Numbered from the stretch's first letter, positions 1 through 8,028 are shown. The stretch: DNA of 64,000 bases from Anaerolineales bacterium (GCA_023382595.1 JAHDWB010000004.1:124001-188000), one strand, 5' to 3'. Notes: a model not told the origin generated them from the sequence alone. Numbers and translations are program-made.

Positions 1-1
1 G

Positions 2-1156
2 GCAGGCTCCAAGAAAAAACACCAGGTCTTGATCGCGGCGGGATGCCTGACCCAGCGTTACGGCGTGGAAGTGGCTCAGAAAGTCCCCGGTATTGACGGC
101 ATCCTCGGCACGCGCCGCTGGATGGATATTGTCCAAGTCGTGAGCGAATTACGCAAGAGCAAACACCCCCAACCGATCTATCATCTGCCCGAAGCGCCCA
201 CCGTCGGCTCGGATGAACATGAAGCGTTGCGTGTCAGTGTGGCGGGGACAAGTGCATATATCAAAATAGCCGATGGCTGCCGCCGCCCGTGCGCGTTCTG
301 CGCGATCCCGCTCATCAAGGGTACGGCGGTTTCGCGTCCGATTGAATCTATCATCAATGAAGCGCGCCTACTGCGTGACAACGGCGTGCGCGAACTTATC
401 CTCATTGCCCAGGATACGACCGATTATGGTCATGACCTTGGTATAAAAGATGGTCTCGCGGTTTTGCTGGAGCAGTTGACCGATGCTGTTCCCGATGTGG
501 ATTGGATCCGCATCATGTATGCCTATCCGGGTTACGTCACCGACCGCCTGATCGAAGCGATGGCGACGCGCAAGCAGGTGCTTCCGTATCTCGATATGCC
601 GCTCCAGCACGCGCACCCCAAAACGCTCTACCGCATGAAGCGCCCGTCCAACATGGATTGGGTGCACAGGACGCTCGGAAAAATGCGCGCCGCCATGCCG
701 AACATCGCCATGCGCACCACTTTCATCGTCGGCTACCCCGGCGAGACGGACGAGGAATTCCAAGCGTTGTATGATTTTATCGATGAGATTCGATTCGACC
801 GAGCCGGAGGCTTTCAATTCTCCTTCGAGCCGGGGACGACATCCGCGCCTCTGGGCGACCCCGTGCCTGCTTCCGTCAAAGAGGAACGATACAACCGTCT
901 GATGGAACTCCAGCAAACGATTTCGCTGCAGGTGAATCAGTCCTATGTCGGCAAAACGCTGGATGTGCTGGTGGAGGGCTACAACGACAATATTTCAATC
1001 GGGCGCTCTTATCGAGATGCGCCCGAAATTGACGGGCTGGTCCTGATCGAGGGGAAAGCCGAGGTCGGTGATATTGTCTCTGTGCGGATCACCGGCGCAT
1101 TGGCATACGACTTGACGGGCGTGCCGGCGGAAGAGAAAACATTGATCCAATTGTAG
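2..1156 (+). CDS. rimO: Ribosomal protein S12 methylthiotransferase RimO (5' end missing)
   Basis: Radical-SAM methylthiotransferase that adds a methylthio group to an aspartate of ribosomal protein S12. The reading frame is open to the left window edge, so the N-terminal methylthiotransferase domain is cut; one of its cluster cysteines remains in the GCLTQRY motif near position 44. The radical-SAM cluster motif CxxxCxxC (CRRPCAFC) lies at 278-301. The MPLQH stretch in the central domain favours RimO over MiaB, and the C-terminal 60-70 residues read as a TRAM domain. The stop codon is followed by a strong terminator shared with the convergent gene. RimO identity is firm; the true start lies outside the window. 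Confidence 0.93.
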   Translation, partial: AGSKKKHQVLIAAGCLTQRYGVEVAQKVPGIDGILGTRRWMDIVQVVSELRKSKHPQPIYHLPEAPTVGSDEHEALRVSVAGTSAYIKIADGCRRPCAFCAIPLIKGTAVSRPIESIINEARLLRDNGVRELILIAQDTTDYGHDLGIKDGLAVLLEQLTDAVPDVDWIRIMYAYPGYVTDRLIEAMATRKQVLPYLDMPLQHAHPKTLYRMKRPSNMDWVHRTLGKMRAAMPNIAMRTTFIVGYPGETDEEFQALYDFIDEIRFDRAGGFQFSFEPGTTSAPLGDPVPASVKEERYNRLMELQQTISLQVNQSYVGKTLDVLVEGYNDNISIGRSYRDAPEIDGLVLIEGKAEVGDIVSVRITGALAYDLTGVPAEEKTLIQL

Positions 1157-1174
1157 GTTTGTACAATCGATAAA

Positions 1175-1207
1175 AAAAGACCGCTGCACAAAAAGCAGCG
1201 GTCTTTT
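1175..1207. terminator. Bidirectional terminator between rimO and CopD-like gene
   Basis: Perfect 13-bp stem AAAAGACCGCTGC / GCAGCGGTCTTTT with a 7-nt loop. The A and T runs at either side make it a rho-independent terminator in both directions, serving two convergent genes. Confidence 0.9.
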
Positions 1208-1209
1208 GG

Positions 1210-1716
1210 TTAAGATACTCTTGCAAGCGCAGTCGCTCCGAGGATCAGGGCGGAAAGCGCGAGATTGATCCGCAGGAGGAGCAATTCCTTTTTCTGCAAT
1301 TTGGCGAGTTCGGTTTCCTCCGCTTTTTCCTTTTTCATCAGTGTGCGGTGGATGGCGGGGAGTACTTCCCAGGTTTGGATGGCACTGACCACGACCATGA
1401 GGACAGCAAATCCATGCTTGACGAGGATGGCGAACGACCATTGCGTGCTGAGCGAGAGGAAGCCGTCATAGTGCGGGCTGGTGCTGAGTTGGAAGAGTCC
1501 CGTTACCAGCAGGATGCCCATGCAGAACCATGCGAGCGGTTCAAGTCGTTTTTGCAGGGCGGAGATCAGGCTGAGTTGGTCGCCCAGTTTCAAGGTCCGG
1601 TGGGAGGCGGGCAGGACGAGGATGTTGATGGCGGCGAGGCTGCCGATCCAGACTACGGTTGCCAGCATGTGCAGCCAGTAAATGACTGCCAATGTCCAAG
1701 TGGAAGGTGCTTCCAT
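1210..1716 (-). CDS. CopD-like four-helix membrane protein
   Basis: 168-residue integral membrane protein with about four hydrophobic helices (roughly residues 8-31, 58-78, 90-113 and 145-165). The first helix has the WLHMLATVVWIGS pattern and the third begins near a KHG motif, matching the copper-resistance D (CopD/PF05425-like) group in which helix histidines are conserved. It probably sits in the cytoplasmic membrane; whether it handles copper or haem cannot be told from sequence. It starts 3 nt after the stop of the TPR protein and is therefore very likely cotranscribed with it. No copper-binding partner gene is nearby. Confidence 0.7.
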   Translation of the reverse strand: MEAPSTWTLAVIYWLHMLATVVWIGSLAAINILVLPASHRTLKLGDQLSLISALQKRLEPLAWFCMGILLVTGLFQLSTSPHYDGFLSLSTQWSFAILVKHGFAVLMVVVSAIQTWEVLPAIHRTLMKKEKAEETELAKLQKKELLLLRINLALSALILGATALARVS

Positions 1717-1719
1717 ATG

Positions 1720-2775
1720 TTATGGAGTCGGGGTTTCGGTTGGTTCCGGGGTGGGACCTTCCGTGGGCGATCCATCCACCGTGGGCGTCGGCGTGATGAT
1801 GAGTTCCGGCGTGGCTGTGGGCGGGAAGCAGATCAACAGCGCTTCTCTATAGTTTGCATCGGCAGCGGCGTCCAGTCCGCCGATGGCGGCGGCATTGTTG
1901 TATTGATCCACTGCGCCGCAGTAATCGCCCCGCAGGTAAAGTTCATCGCCATAGCGCATGAGCGCGAAGTAGTAGCGCTGTGATGCGGTCATGGTGCCGT
2001 CCCAAAGGGAGGGCCAGCCTGCGCCAACCTGTGAAAAGTACACGACGGCTTGTTCCCAGTTCAGTTCCCAGAAGCTTGCGCCGGTGATGTAGGCGCGTGC
2101 GCCTTCACGAAGCCCGATGGATGAGTTGTCGAGAGGACCGAAGCGTTCGGCAAGGGTCAGGTAGTAGATGCCGCCTTCGAGATTCCCCTGCTGTGTGATC
2201 AGGCTGTATCCGTAATTGCGGAGGACGAAGTAGTACATACCGTCCACTTTGGCGGTGTTATAGGTTGGGTCAAGCTTGCGGATGGTGTCCAGCGCTTCCA
2301 GTGCGCCCGCCCAATCCTGTGCGCGGATGAGTTCCTGTGCGCGCCCGAAGGCGCTTTCCGCACCGCTGAAATCGGGCGTGGGTGTGATGGTGGCGGTGGG
2401 CGCCGGGGTTGGGACGGAACTCAGGACAAGCACTTCCGTTAATTTATCCCGCGCGCCGGGGTAGGACGGATCCTTGTCAATGATGAATTCAAGGCGCTGG
2501 CGGGCGTTTTCGTAGCGTCCAAATTCGATGTCCACCAGTGCGAAGGAAAACTGTTCGGTGAGTTGTTCGGCAAGAATGGATCTTTCCGCTGTCCTGCGCG
2601 CTCCGATCCCGGAGGAATAGCCGCCCAATCCACCGAGTCCAATGAGCAGGAGGAACCCCAGAACGCTGATAAGGATGGGACGCCAGTGCGGGGTTTTCTT
2701 CACCGCCTTGATCGGTTGGGTATCTTCTTCCTGATAGGGTTGATTGGGTTGTGTGTTTCCAAGTTGTTCTGACAT
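1720..2775 (-). CDS. Membrane-anchored TPR-type protein with Pro/Thr-rich tail
   Basis: 351 residues. The N-terminal 30 residues are polar, then one transmembrane helix (about residues 31-53) leads into an extracytoplasmic region. That region has helical tetratricopeptide-like repeats: a block after residue 60 on organising items over time (YENARQRLEFIIDKDPSYPGA) and a second around residues 140-290. A TPTPTPDF-type linker separates them and the C-terminus is rich in Pro, Thr and Glu. Function unknown; such proteins usually scaffold envelope complexes. It begins a two-gene unit with the CopD-like gene. No Shine-Dalgarno is present; a TATAAT hexamer ends 7 nt before the ATG, suggesting a leaderless transcript. 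Confidence 0.72.
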   Translation of the reverse strand: MSEQLGNTQPNQPYQEEDTQPIKAVKKTPHWRPILISVLGFLLLIGLGGLGGYSSGIGARRTAERSILAEQLTEQFSFALVDIEFGRYENARQRLEFIIDKDPSYPGARDKLTEVLVLSSVPTPAPTATITPTPDFSGAESAFGRAQELIRAQDWAGALEALDTIRKLDPTYNTAKVDGMYYFVLRNYGYSLITQQGNLEGGIYYLTLAERFGPLDNSSIGLREGARAYITGASFWELNWEQAVVYFSQVGAGWPSLWDGTMTASQRYYFALMRYGDELYLRGDYCGAVDQYNNAAAIGGLDAAADANYREALLICFPPTATPELIITPTPTVDGSPTEGPTPEPTETPTP

Positions 2776-2782
2776 GAGGCTG

Positions 2783-2788
2783 ATTATA
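2783..2788 (-). promoter_or_regulatory. -10 element, probable leaderless promoter of TPR gene
   Basis: TATAAT on the minus strand, preceded directly by TG, ending 7 nt before the ATG at 2775. No Shine-Dalgarno lies in the 7-nt gap, and no clear -35 is visible. Confidence 0.55.
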
Positions 2789-2835
2789 CATTCCTTTGAA
2801 AAATTGCGATTTTTTCTTAGATTGGTTTTATTCAG

Positions 2836-4341
2836 CTACATTCTGAACAAGAGCTTCACTTCGGACCAGATAATTGCCAGCGCGACCAATCCTCCAACTG
2901 CCATCCCGATCAGTGCGGTGACGATGGCGCCGCCGGGCAGATAGACTGCGATGAGGTAGGCGATCACTCCGCCCACGACCGCTGCCAGCAAGCCTTTGAA
3001 TACGGCGCTGTTCGTTTTCAGGGGTTCATGCGTCCGTTTGGAGAGCCAGACGAGCAGGATGATGGCTTCGATCAGCAGGGCAATCTCGGCAAACGCAATG
3101 ATGGGCGCGCCGATATCGGCAAACAGGAAAACGCCGACGATGCTGATCGCCAGAAACATGGCAAGCCGCAGAAGGACCGCATACAACGGGACCATTGGTT
3201 CCTTGCGGGCGTAGAATGCGCGGACTGCCACTTCGTGAATGACATAGCCCGTCAACGTGGCAAGGTAGGCGCGCGTGGTCCAGGTGATGAGCACAGAGGT
3301 GGCTTCATCGAAGCCGAAGACGGCGCGCACCAGCGGATGAAGTCCCGCCGACATGACCGCCGCGACGGGCAGGGTCAGTGCGATCAAGACTCGCAGGGCG
3401 CGTTCGACCGTAGCGCCGAACTCCTTCCAGTCACGTTTTGAAGCGAGTTCTGAAAGGGTCGGCAAAAGCGCAGTGGCAATGGCAGTCCCAAGGATGGTTT
3501 CAGGGACTTGCATGATCATCCAGCCGAAGGTCAGGGACGTGACCGCGCCAACCTGATCCAAGCGTGATGCGAGATTATCGCGCGCGATGAAGATGAGTTG
3601 GATGCCTGCCATCGTAAAGAGGCGCGGAGCCATCAATTTGACCGCTTCGATCAAACCTGTATGGCGGAGATCCAGCGACGGCGTCCAGCGGAATCCGAAT
3701 TTGAAGAGCATGGGAACCTGCACCAGCAAATGCATTGCCGCGCCGATGATCACGCCATAGACCAGACCATAGATCCCAAAATGCGGTACAAGGAAGATCG
3801 CGCCGAAGATCTGGCCGATGTTGTACATGCTTGGCGCAATGGCAGGCATGACGAAATGCTGGTTCGCCTGCAGTGACGCCATCACCAAACCGCTGATGGA
3901 AAAGATGAGCGTGCCAATTAAATTCAGCCGCATCAACTCTGCCAGCAGGGTGCGCTGTTCCACGCCGAAGCCGGGCGCGATGCCGATCTCCGCATCCACG
4001 ATCTGCTGCGCGAAAATGGCAATGATGAGCGCGGCAACACCCGTTGCAATAAACCCAAAATTTGCCACGCGCGAGAACAGATCCCACGCCGCGGCGCGGT
4101 CTTTGGTCGTGAGATATTCCGTCAACAGCGGGATGAATGCCATCGCCAATGCGCCGCCGGAGATCAACGCGAACAACATGTCGGGCAGATTGTTTGCGGC
4201 GTTGAACGTATCCAGCAGATGCACTTCGTCCGTGTAAATGCGTGAGACGATGGCGGTGTGCACAAAGGCAAATATTTTATTGATCAGAAAGAAGAACGCA
4301 ACGATCAGCGAGTTGCGCGCCAGACGCGAAAGTTTATTCAT
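2836..4341 (-). CDS. murJ: Lipid II flippase MurJ (MviN family)
   Basis: 501-residue polytopic membrane protein of the MOP superfamily, the flippase that moves lipid-linked peptidoglycan precursor across the cytoplasmic membrane. About 14 helices are visible. Family features are the N-terminal NSLIVAFFFLINKIFAFVHTAIVSRIYT stretch, broken here only by normal variation, the ISGGALAMAFIPLLTEY segment and the LLPTLSELAS motif of the second bundle. Length is normal. It starts 16 nt after the stop of a small zinc-ribbon protein, with an AGGAATTGA site before the ATG, so it is probably the last gene of a unit with that protein and the upstream SDR. Confidence 0.9.
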   Translation of the reverse strand: MNKLSRLARNSLIVAFFFLINKIFAFVHTAIVSRIYTDEVHLLDTFNAANNLPDMLFALISGGALAMAFIPLLTEYLTTKDRAAAWDLFSRVANFGFIATGVAALIIAIFAQQIVDAEIGIAPGFGVEQRTLLAELMRLNLIGTLIFSISGLVMASLQANQHFVMPAIAPSMYNIGQIFGAIFLVPHFGIYGLVYGVIIGAAMHLLVQVPMLFKFGFRWTPSLDLRHTGLIEAVKLMAPRLFTMAGIQLIFIARDNLASRLDQVGAVTSLTFGWMIMQVPETILGTAIATALLPTLSELASKRDWKEFGATVERALRVLIALTLPVAAVMSAGLHPLVRAVFGFDEATSVLITWTTRAYLATLTGYVIHEVAVRAFYARKEPMVPLYAVLLRLAMFLAISIVGVFLFADIGAPIIAFAEIALLIEAIILLVWLSKRTHEPLKTNSAVFKGLLAAVVGGVIAYLIAVYLPGGAIVTALIGMAVGGLVALAIIWSEVKLLFRM

Positions 4342-4356
4342 TCAATTCCTGTAACG

Positions 4357-4548
4357 CTATTTTGTCTCAGGTGAATCCAACTCGATACCCGGTAATTTTT
4401 CAGCCAGCAAATGCGTTTTGTGGATCAGCACCGGCAGGCATTGCGGGCAGATGTAATTGGTTTCATTTTTAAATGTCATGTGCAGCAAAGGCACTTGTTC
4501 TTCATTGCGTCCGCAGTTCAGGCAGTTTTTTTCAATTTGTGTGTTCAT
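4357..4548 (-). CDS. Small zinc-ribbon protein
   Basis: 63 residues with two CxxC pairs (CLNCG near residue 9 and CPQC near residue 35), spaced as in a small treble-clef or zinc-ribbon fold. A TAGGAG site lies before the ATG and the gene is 7 nt downstream of the SDR stop, so it belongs to that operon. No named family is recognised; similar small proteins are common in Chloroflexota. A role in nucleic-acid binding or metal sensing would be guesswork. Confidence 0.65.
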   Translation of the reverse strand: MNTQIEKNCLNCGRNEEQVPLLHMTFKNETNYICPQCLPVLIHKTHLLAEKLPGIELDSPETK

Positions 4549-4555
4549 GGTTCTC

Positions 4556-5347
4556 CTAAAATGTTCCCTTGATCATGCCGCCGTCCACGCTCAACATCAC
4601 ACCGGTGACATAGGATGCGGCAGGGCTGACGAGGAATACCGCGGCATTTGCGAACTCCTCGGGCGTTGCCATCCTCCCGAACGGACTCTCCGCCGCCTGC
4701 CGCTTCGCCTCTTCCTCGACCGTGGTGCTGTTCGCTTCCGCCCGGACCTCCAGCAACTCTGTGACCCGTTCCGTCTCCGTCCAGCCCGGTATGATCGAAT
4801 TGACGCGGATGCCTTCCTTGCCCAGATCCAGCGCAAGGGATTTGGTCAAGCCGATGGTCGCCAGACGGATGCTGTTCGAAAGGATCAGGTTGGGAATCGG
4901 CTGTTTCACCGACAGCGAGGTGATCGTCAGAATGCTCGGCGAATCCGATTTCCGCAAGTACGGAAGCGCCGATTGTATCAGACGTACATGAGCCATCAGG
5001 CACAAGTCAATGCCTTTTTGCCAGTCGGCTTCATTCAGTGACTCGAGAGCGCCGGGCTTCGGTCCGCCCGTGTTGGTGATGAGAATATCCAGCCCACCGA
5101 GGGATTCTGCGGCTTGTTTCACCAGGTTTTCCGGCACATCCGGCAAACTGAGGTCTCCAGCCAGCCCAATGACCTGTGAACCTGTCTCTTTTTGTAGTTT
5201 TTCTGCCTTGGCGTTGATCTTTGCCTCATCCCGCCCGTTGATGGCGACCTGACAGCCTTCTTTTGCCAATCCCAGCGTGGCGGCATAGCCCAATCCCTGT
5301 GAAGAGCCGGTAACAAGTGCGCGTTTGTTTTTGAGTCTTAAGTCCAT
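4556..5347 (-). CDS. SDR-family protein with degenerate catalytic site
   Basis: 263 residues with the Rossmann fold of classical short-chain dehydrogenases: TGSSQGLG at residues 13-20, GDL near 64-66, and NTGG at 92-95 in place of NNAG. A serine remains near residue 144, but the active-site YxxxK is replaced: Ser157 stands where Tyr is expected and Arg161 where Lys is expected (NLILSNSIRLA). This matches the 3-oxoacyl-ACP-reductase-like subgroup that lacks the usual tetrad. It may bind NAD(P) without classical catalysis. The start is supported by GGAGAAG eight nt upstream. It heads a unit with the zinc-ribbon protein and murJ. Confidence 0.8.
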   Translation of the reverse strand: MDLRLKNKRALVTGSSQGLGYAATLGLAKEGCQVAINGRDEAKINAKAEKLQKETGSQVIGLAGDLSLPDVPENLVKQAAESLGGLDILITNTGGPKPGALESLNEADWQKGIDLCLMAHVRLIQSALPYLRKSDSPSILTITSLSVKQPIPNLILSNSIRLATIGLTKSLALDLGKEGIRVNSIIPGWTETERVTELLEVRAEANSTTVEEEAKRQAAESPFGRMATPEEFANAAVFLVSPAASYVTGVMLSVDGGMIKGTF

Positions 5348-5359
5348 GATATCTTCTCC

Positions 5360-5414
5360 GTAGGGACAGGGTTTCCCTGCCCTTGTGATGGGGCGAGATG
5401 ACCTCGCCCCTACA
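5360..5414. repeat. Composite palindromic repeat (GTAGGG family)
   Basis: Two adjacent palindromes: AGGGACAGGG / CCCTGCCCT and GGGGCGAGATGACCTCGCCCC followed by TAC. Read on the minus strand it begins GTAGGGGCGAGG, and its TAG is the stop codon of the YlxP-like gene. A related GGGGCGCG / CGCGCCCC palindrome lies at 42,354-42,375. Confidence 0.6.
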
Positions 5415-5694
5415 TAACCATCTCAATCTTCGTATCCCAGACATCCCCATCCGTCCAGTTCGATTCCACCCATTTTGCCACACTTTGCAAAGCGGATTGC
5501 AGAAAAGAATGATCATTCCCCACCATCGCACAGACGATGACCGCTTCGTCCCATGTGTCGTGCAGATCCATCTCCGCCACAGAGACGTTGAACTCGCGCC
5601 GCAAACGCGACATAAGCGGCTTGATCCGTCCGCGCTTGTCTTTCAGCGAAGTGCAGAGGGGAATTCGGAGATGAATGGTGAGTGTGGCGAGCAA
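5410..5694 (-). CDS. YlxP-like protein (DUF503)
   Basis: 94 residues, the full length of the DUF503/YlxP family. The beta strand MLATLTIHLRIP is followed by the conserved SLKDKR motif and a ferredoxin-like alternation of strands and helices. Family members often sit near ribosome-maturation genes such as rbfA and infB, but not here. The start is TTG at 5694, chosen because family members begin about here; no clear Shine-Dalgarno is seen. The stop codon is supplied by a palindromic repeat that overlaps the 3' end. It lies 22 nt downstream of the PIN gene. Confidence 0.82.
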   Translation of the reverse strand: MLATLTIHLRIPLCTSLKDKRGRIKPLMSRLRREFNVSVAEMDLHDTWDEAVIVCAMVGNDHSFLQSALQSVAKWVESNWTDGDVWDTKIEMVM

Positions 5695-5716
5695 GGGATT
5701 TGTGGATGGGTAAAGG

Positions 5717-6097
5717 TTAATATTTCTTCTCGATATATTTCACCCCATCGAGGTCTTTGAAGTGTTCGTCCTGCGTCCAGAGGGTGGCGTTGTGCAGGCG
5801 GGCGGTGGCAAGTATGAGGCTGTCTGCCATGGCAAGTTTCAATTCGTTGGAGATTTGCGCGGCATTGATGGCAATTTGACGGTCAAGTTCCACAACTTCG
5901 CCCAGTGACATCTGCCCGATGACTTCCAGCGCGCGCTCTTCGCCGAATTCGCGCAAGACCCGTTTGAATACTTCGTAAATGCAGACCGTGGGGACCAGCA
6001 GGTTATCCCTGTCGCCGATGGGGCGCTCGAAGAAATCCGCATTTTCTTCGTCGGTTGCGTATTCGATCCAGCCAGAGGAGTCGACCACGTTCATCAT
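5717..6097 (-). CDS. PIN-domain ribonuclease toxin (VapC type)
   Basis: 126 residues with the PIN fold. The acidic active-site residues are visible: Asp6 (VVDSSGW), a Glu in CIYEVFKR near residue 42, an Asp in MADSLILATAR near 92, and Asp in WTQDEHFKDL near 110. Such proteins cleave RNA and are held inactive by a partner. The start overlaps the stop of the AbrB-type gene by 4 nt (ATGA), the usual translational coupling of type II toxin-antitoxin pairs. The second Met, at 6094, is an equally possible start. Confidence 0.88.
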   Translation of the reverse strand: MMNVVDSSGWIEYATDEENADFFERPIGDRDNLLVPTVCIYEVFKRVLREFGEERALEVIGQMSLGEVVELDRQIAINAAQISNELKLAMADSLILATARLHNATLWTQDEHFKDLDGVKYIEKKY

Positions 6098-6306
6098 CGT
6101 TCCTCATCCGTTTCTTCACGGATGTTCTTTGTATCCATGCCTTTTAACATCCCGCGCATTTTTTTTACAGGCGGGAGAATGACCACCCGCAGCGTCCCGT
6201 TGTAGGGGATGAAGACGATTTTCTGCCCGGGTTTGAGGTTGAACTGCCGCCGCACCTCGCGTGGAATGACTACCTGGTATTTGCTCGAAATGGTTACCGC
6301 TTCCAT
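6094..6306 (-). CDS. AbrB/MazE-type antitoxin
   Basis: 70 residues. The N-terminal 45 form a swapped-hairpin AbrB domain (VTISSKYQVVIPREVRRQF, then LKPGQKIVFI), and the charged C-terminus probably wraps the PIN toxin. It should bind its own promoter and repress the pair. AAGGAG lies 7 nt before the ATG. An extended -10, TGGTATAAT, lies at 6343-6351 on the minus strand and gives a leader of about 30 nt. Confidence 0.87.
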   Translation of the reverse strand: MEAVTISSKYQVVIPREVRRQFNLKPGQKIVFIPYNGTLRVVILPPVKKMRGMLKGMDTKNIREETDEER

Positions 6307-6342
6307 TTTACTTTCTCCTTATCGAAAAGATAATGTAAAGTG

Positions 6343-6351
6343 ATTATACCA
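6343..6351 (-). promoter_or_regulatory. Extended -10 promoter of the antitoxin-toxin pair
   Basis: TGGTATAAT on the minus strand, a full TGnTATAAT extended -10, about 36 nt before the antitoxin ATG. The -35 is not recognisable. Confidence 0.6.
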
Positions 6352-6533
6352 TGACCTGTCTCCGCGTTTCCTAGGTGGAATGCGGCGATTTGTTGTGTAA
6401 AATAGACACAGCCGACCGCCCACATGCAAGGCTTTGGAGGAAACCATGAAAAAGACTCTTCTTTCTGCGCTGATTTTAGTTCTAGCCGCCTGCCTGTCCC
6501 CTTCAGGGGATAATCCCGCCCCGCAAACTGACT

Positions 6534-6556
6534 CCCTTCTCCCCCCGGGAGAAGGG
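6534..6556. repeat. REP-like hairpin inside the lipoprotein linker
   Basis: Perfect 10-bp inverted repeat CCCTTCTCCC / GGGAGAAGGG around a CCC loop, followed by GCAGGGGATGAGGG. This is the form of widely dispersed intergenic palindromes, yet here it is read in frame a few codons after the lipobox. Confidence 0.65.
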
Positions 6557-6589
6557 CAGGGGATGAGGGAAACACCTCCACCGCCAACC

Positions 6590-6617
6590 GACGCCCCCGC
6601 CCCGACGCCCCCGCCCC
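6590..6617 (+). repeat. 14-bp perfect tandem duplication causing frameshift
   Basis: GACGCCCCCGCCCC occurs twice in direct succession. Fourteen is not a multiple of three, so two copies shift the frame and one copy restores a continuous lipoprotein. Confidence 0.9.
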
Positions 6618-7710
6618 AACGCCCACTCCCATTGCCGTGGACGGCGTCGCAACCATTGACGGCGTTCTCTACGTTTTCAATGAAGCCGCGCAGGAATGGG
6701 TGGCGCTGCCGGAGTTGGATGCGGAGTTTGAGCGCGTGGCGGTGACGGGGGATGGGCGCATCGTGGCGCTGGATGCTAACAATGCTGAAATATATGAGTT
6801 GAGTGCGGCGGGGGAGTGGATGATGGCGGTGCCGGAGCAGTGGCGGGAGTTTGCGGCGGGGCTGCCTGAAGGCGCGCGGCTGGATGCGGAGGCGGGCAGG
6901 GTGTATGACAGTTTGAATAATGTGTTGTATGTGTTGGATGCGGAGACGAATGAGTGGCGGGAGCCGAAGGCGATGGTGTTTCCGGAGAGTTTTGGGGTGG
7001 ATCCCAGGTCGCTATTTGAGACGACAGGAACTGTGGAGGTAGATGGGGTGTCTGTGACTATCCCGATGACGTTGGGAGTGACAAAGGATATGACTGGCAA
7101 GTCGGTTAATAGATTAACAAAAATTGAGATGACTGAATTGGGAGCGGAGGCGACCGCGTGGCTGTGGATGCACGCTTTTATGGAGAGATATAATATGAGC
7201 AATCCTGAGGTGACGCTAGCCGAGTATCTAAAGCTGGTGGAACAGGGTAAGGGGCAGGTGGAGATAGTGGTTTTAGGTAGAAGTGGGGTAGCGAGCAAGG
7301 TGAAAGTAGATCCGCGACGGGGAGTGACGGTAGCATGCGGCGATGAGAAAGATATGCCGGTGATGTATGCGACCGGGCTGGGGTTTGGCTGGGAAGTGGA
7401 TGAGAAGGGCGGGGTGAAGTTCCAAACTAATCAGTGCAGATTTTTTGGGGATAAGAGGTCTTATAATTCTGACATATATGCCAGAAACGTCTTAGATAAT
7501 ATTTTTGTTAGGGATGCGCTGGATGTTTTTTCGACTGCAATGGCGGCGACTCCTGATCAGTGCATACGAAATAGGGGTTGTCGTGCGCCCAACTATCCCC
7601 CTGGATATGTGGATGTTTCAGGTATGAAATTAACCGAGGCATTGATAAGTTTGAATGGAGGTAAATCTAAAGAGGAGTTGTTTATTGTGAATAGATAGTG
7701 TGAGGTGGGC

Positions 7711-7716
7711 TACACT
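7711..7716 (+). promoter_or_regulatory. -10-like element before small membrane protein
   Basis: TACACT ending 8 nt before the ATG at 7725, with no Shine-Dalgarno between. Possible leaderless start. Confidence 0.35.
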
Positions 7717-7724
7717 CGTACTAT

Positions 7725-7976
7725 ATGAGGCGCAGTAAGTGGGTGTGGATGGCGGTGGGGGGACTTGCTATTTTGGCAGGGTTGGGGTGGTGGAAGTGGA
7801 CGCCGGTGACGGTTGAGAACGAAATACCGGGTGAGCGGTTTGTGGTGTCTGACTGGCGGGTCAACGCGTTTATGTGGGCTAACGGATACGGGCAAGGCGG
7901 GGAGAGGGTGCGGGTAGTATATACGTCAGAGAGTCAGGAGGGAGTGGTGTTTGAGGGGGGCAGGTGGAAGACCTAA
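7725..7976 (+). CDS. Small single-helix membrane protein, unknown
   Basis: 83 residues: a short basic N-terminus (MRRSK), one transmembrane helix at about 6-24, then a 60-residue exported domain rich in Val and Gly. No family is recognised. It follows the broken lipoprotein gene by 26 nt and shares its purine-rich base use. It could be a genuine small protein or a remnant. It ends 59 nt before the proposed folC start. Confidence 0.45.
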   Translation: MRRSKWVWMAVGGLAILAGLGWWKWTPVTVENEIPGERFVVSDWRVNAFMWANGYGQGGERVRVVYTSESQEGVVFEGGRWKT

Positions 7977-8022
7977 ATAAAGAGATCAGGTATAGCCAAT
8001 TTACGAATTACCAATTACGTCT

Positions 8023-8028
8023 TACAAT
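8023..8028 (+). promoter_or_regulatory. -10 element, probable leaderless promoter of folC
   Basis: TACAAT ending 7 nt before the folC ATG at 8036, with a weak TTACGA -35-like hexamer 16 nt upstream at 8001-8006. The region also carries an AATTACCAATTACG-type repeat common in intergenic DNA. Confidence 0.5.

Larger units (their letters stand above)
6446..7698 (+). pseudogene. Lipoprotein gene split by a 14-bp tandem duplication
   Basis: GGAGG five nt before the ATG opens a lipoprotein signal (MKKTLLSALILVLAAC) with the lipobox Cys at residue 16, then a Pro/Thr-rich linker. In this frame the protein soon runs into nonsense sequence. A second frame, open from about 6601 to 7698, carries a 350-residue domain starting near AVDGVATIDGVLYVF. 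The 14-nt unit at 6590-6603 is repeated exactly at 6604-6617; removing one copy joins the two frames as TDAPAPTPTPIAVDG. The gene is thus broken, phase-variable, or misassembled. A hairpin repeat also sits inside the linker. The large domain starts with beta-strand repeats resembling a propeller but belongs to no family I recognise. Confidence 0.75.

Noticed and set aside
6294-6656. 120-codon open frame on the minus strand over the lipoprotein start
   Set aside because: It overlaps the antitoxin start and the lipoprotein signal and has no motif; it is the complement of the repeat-rich linker.
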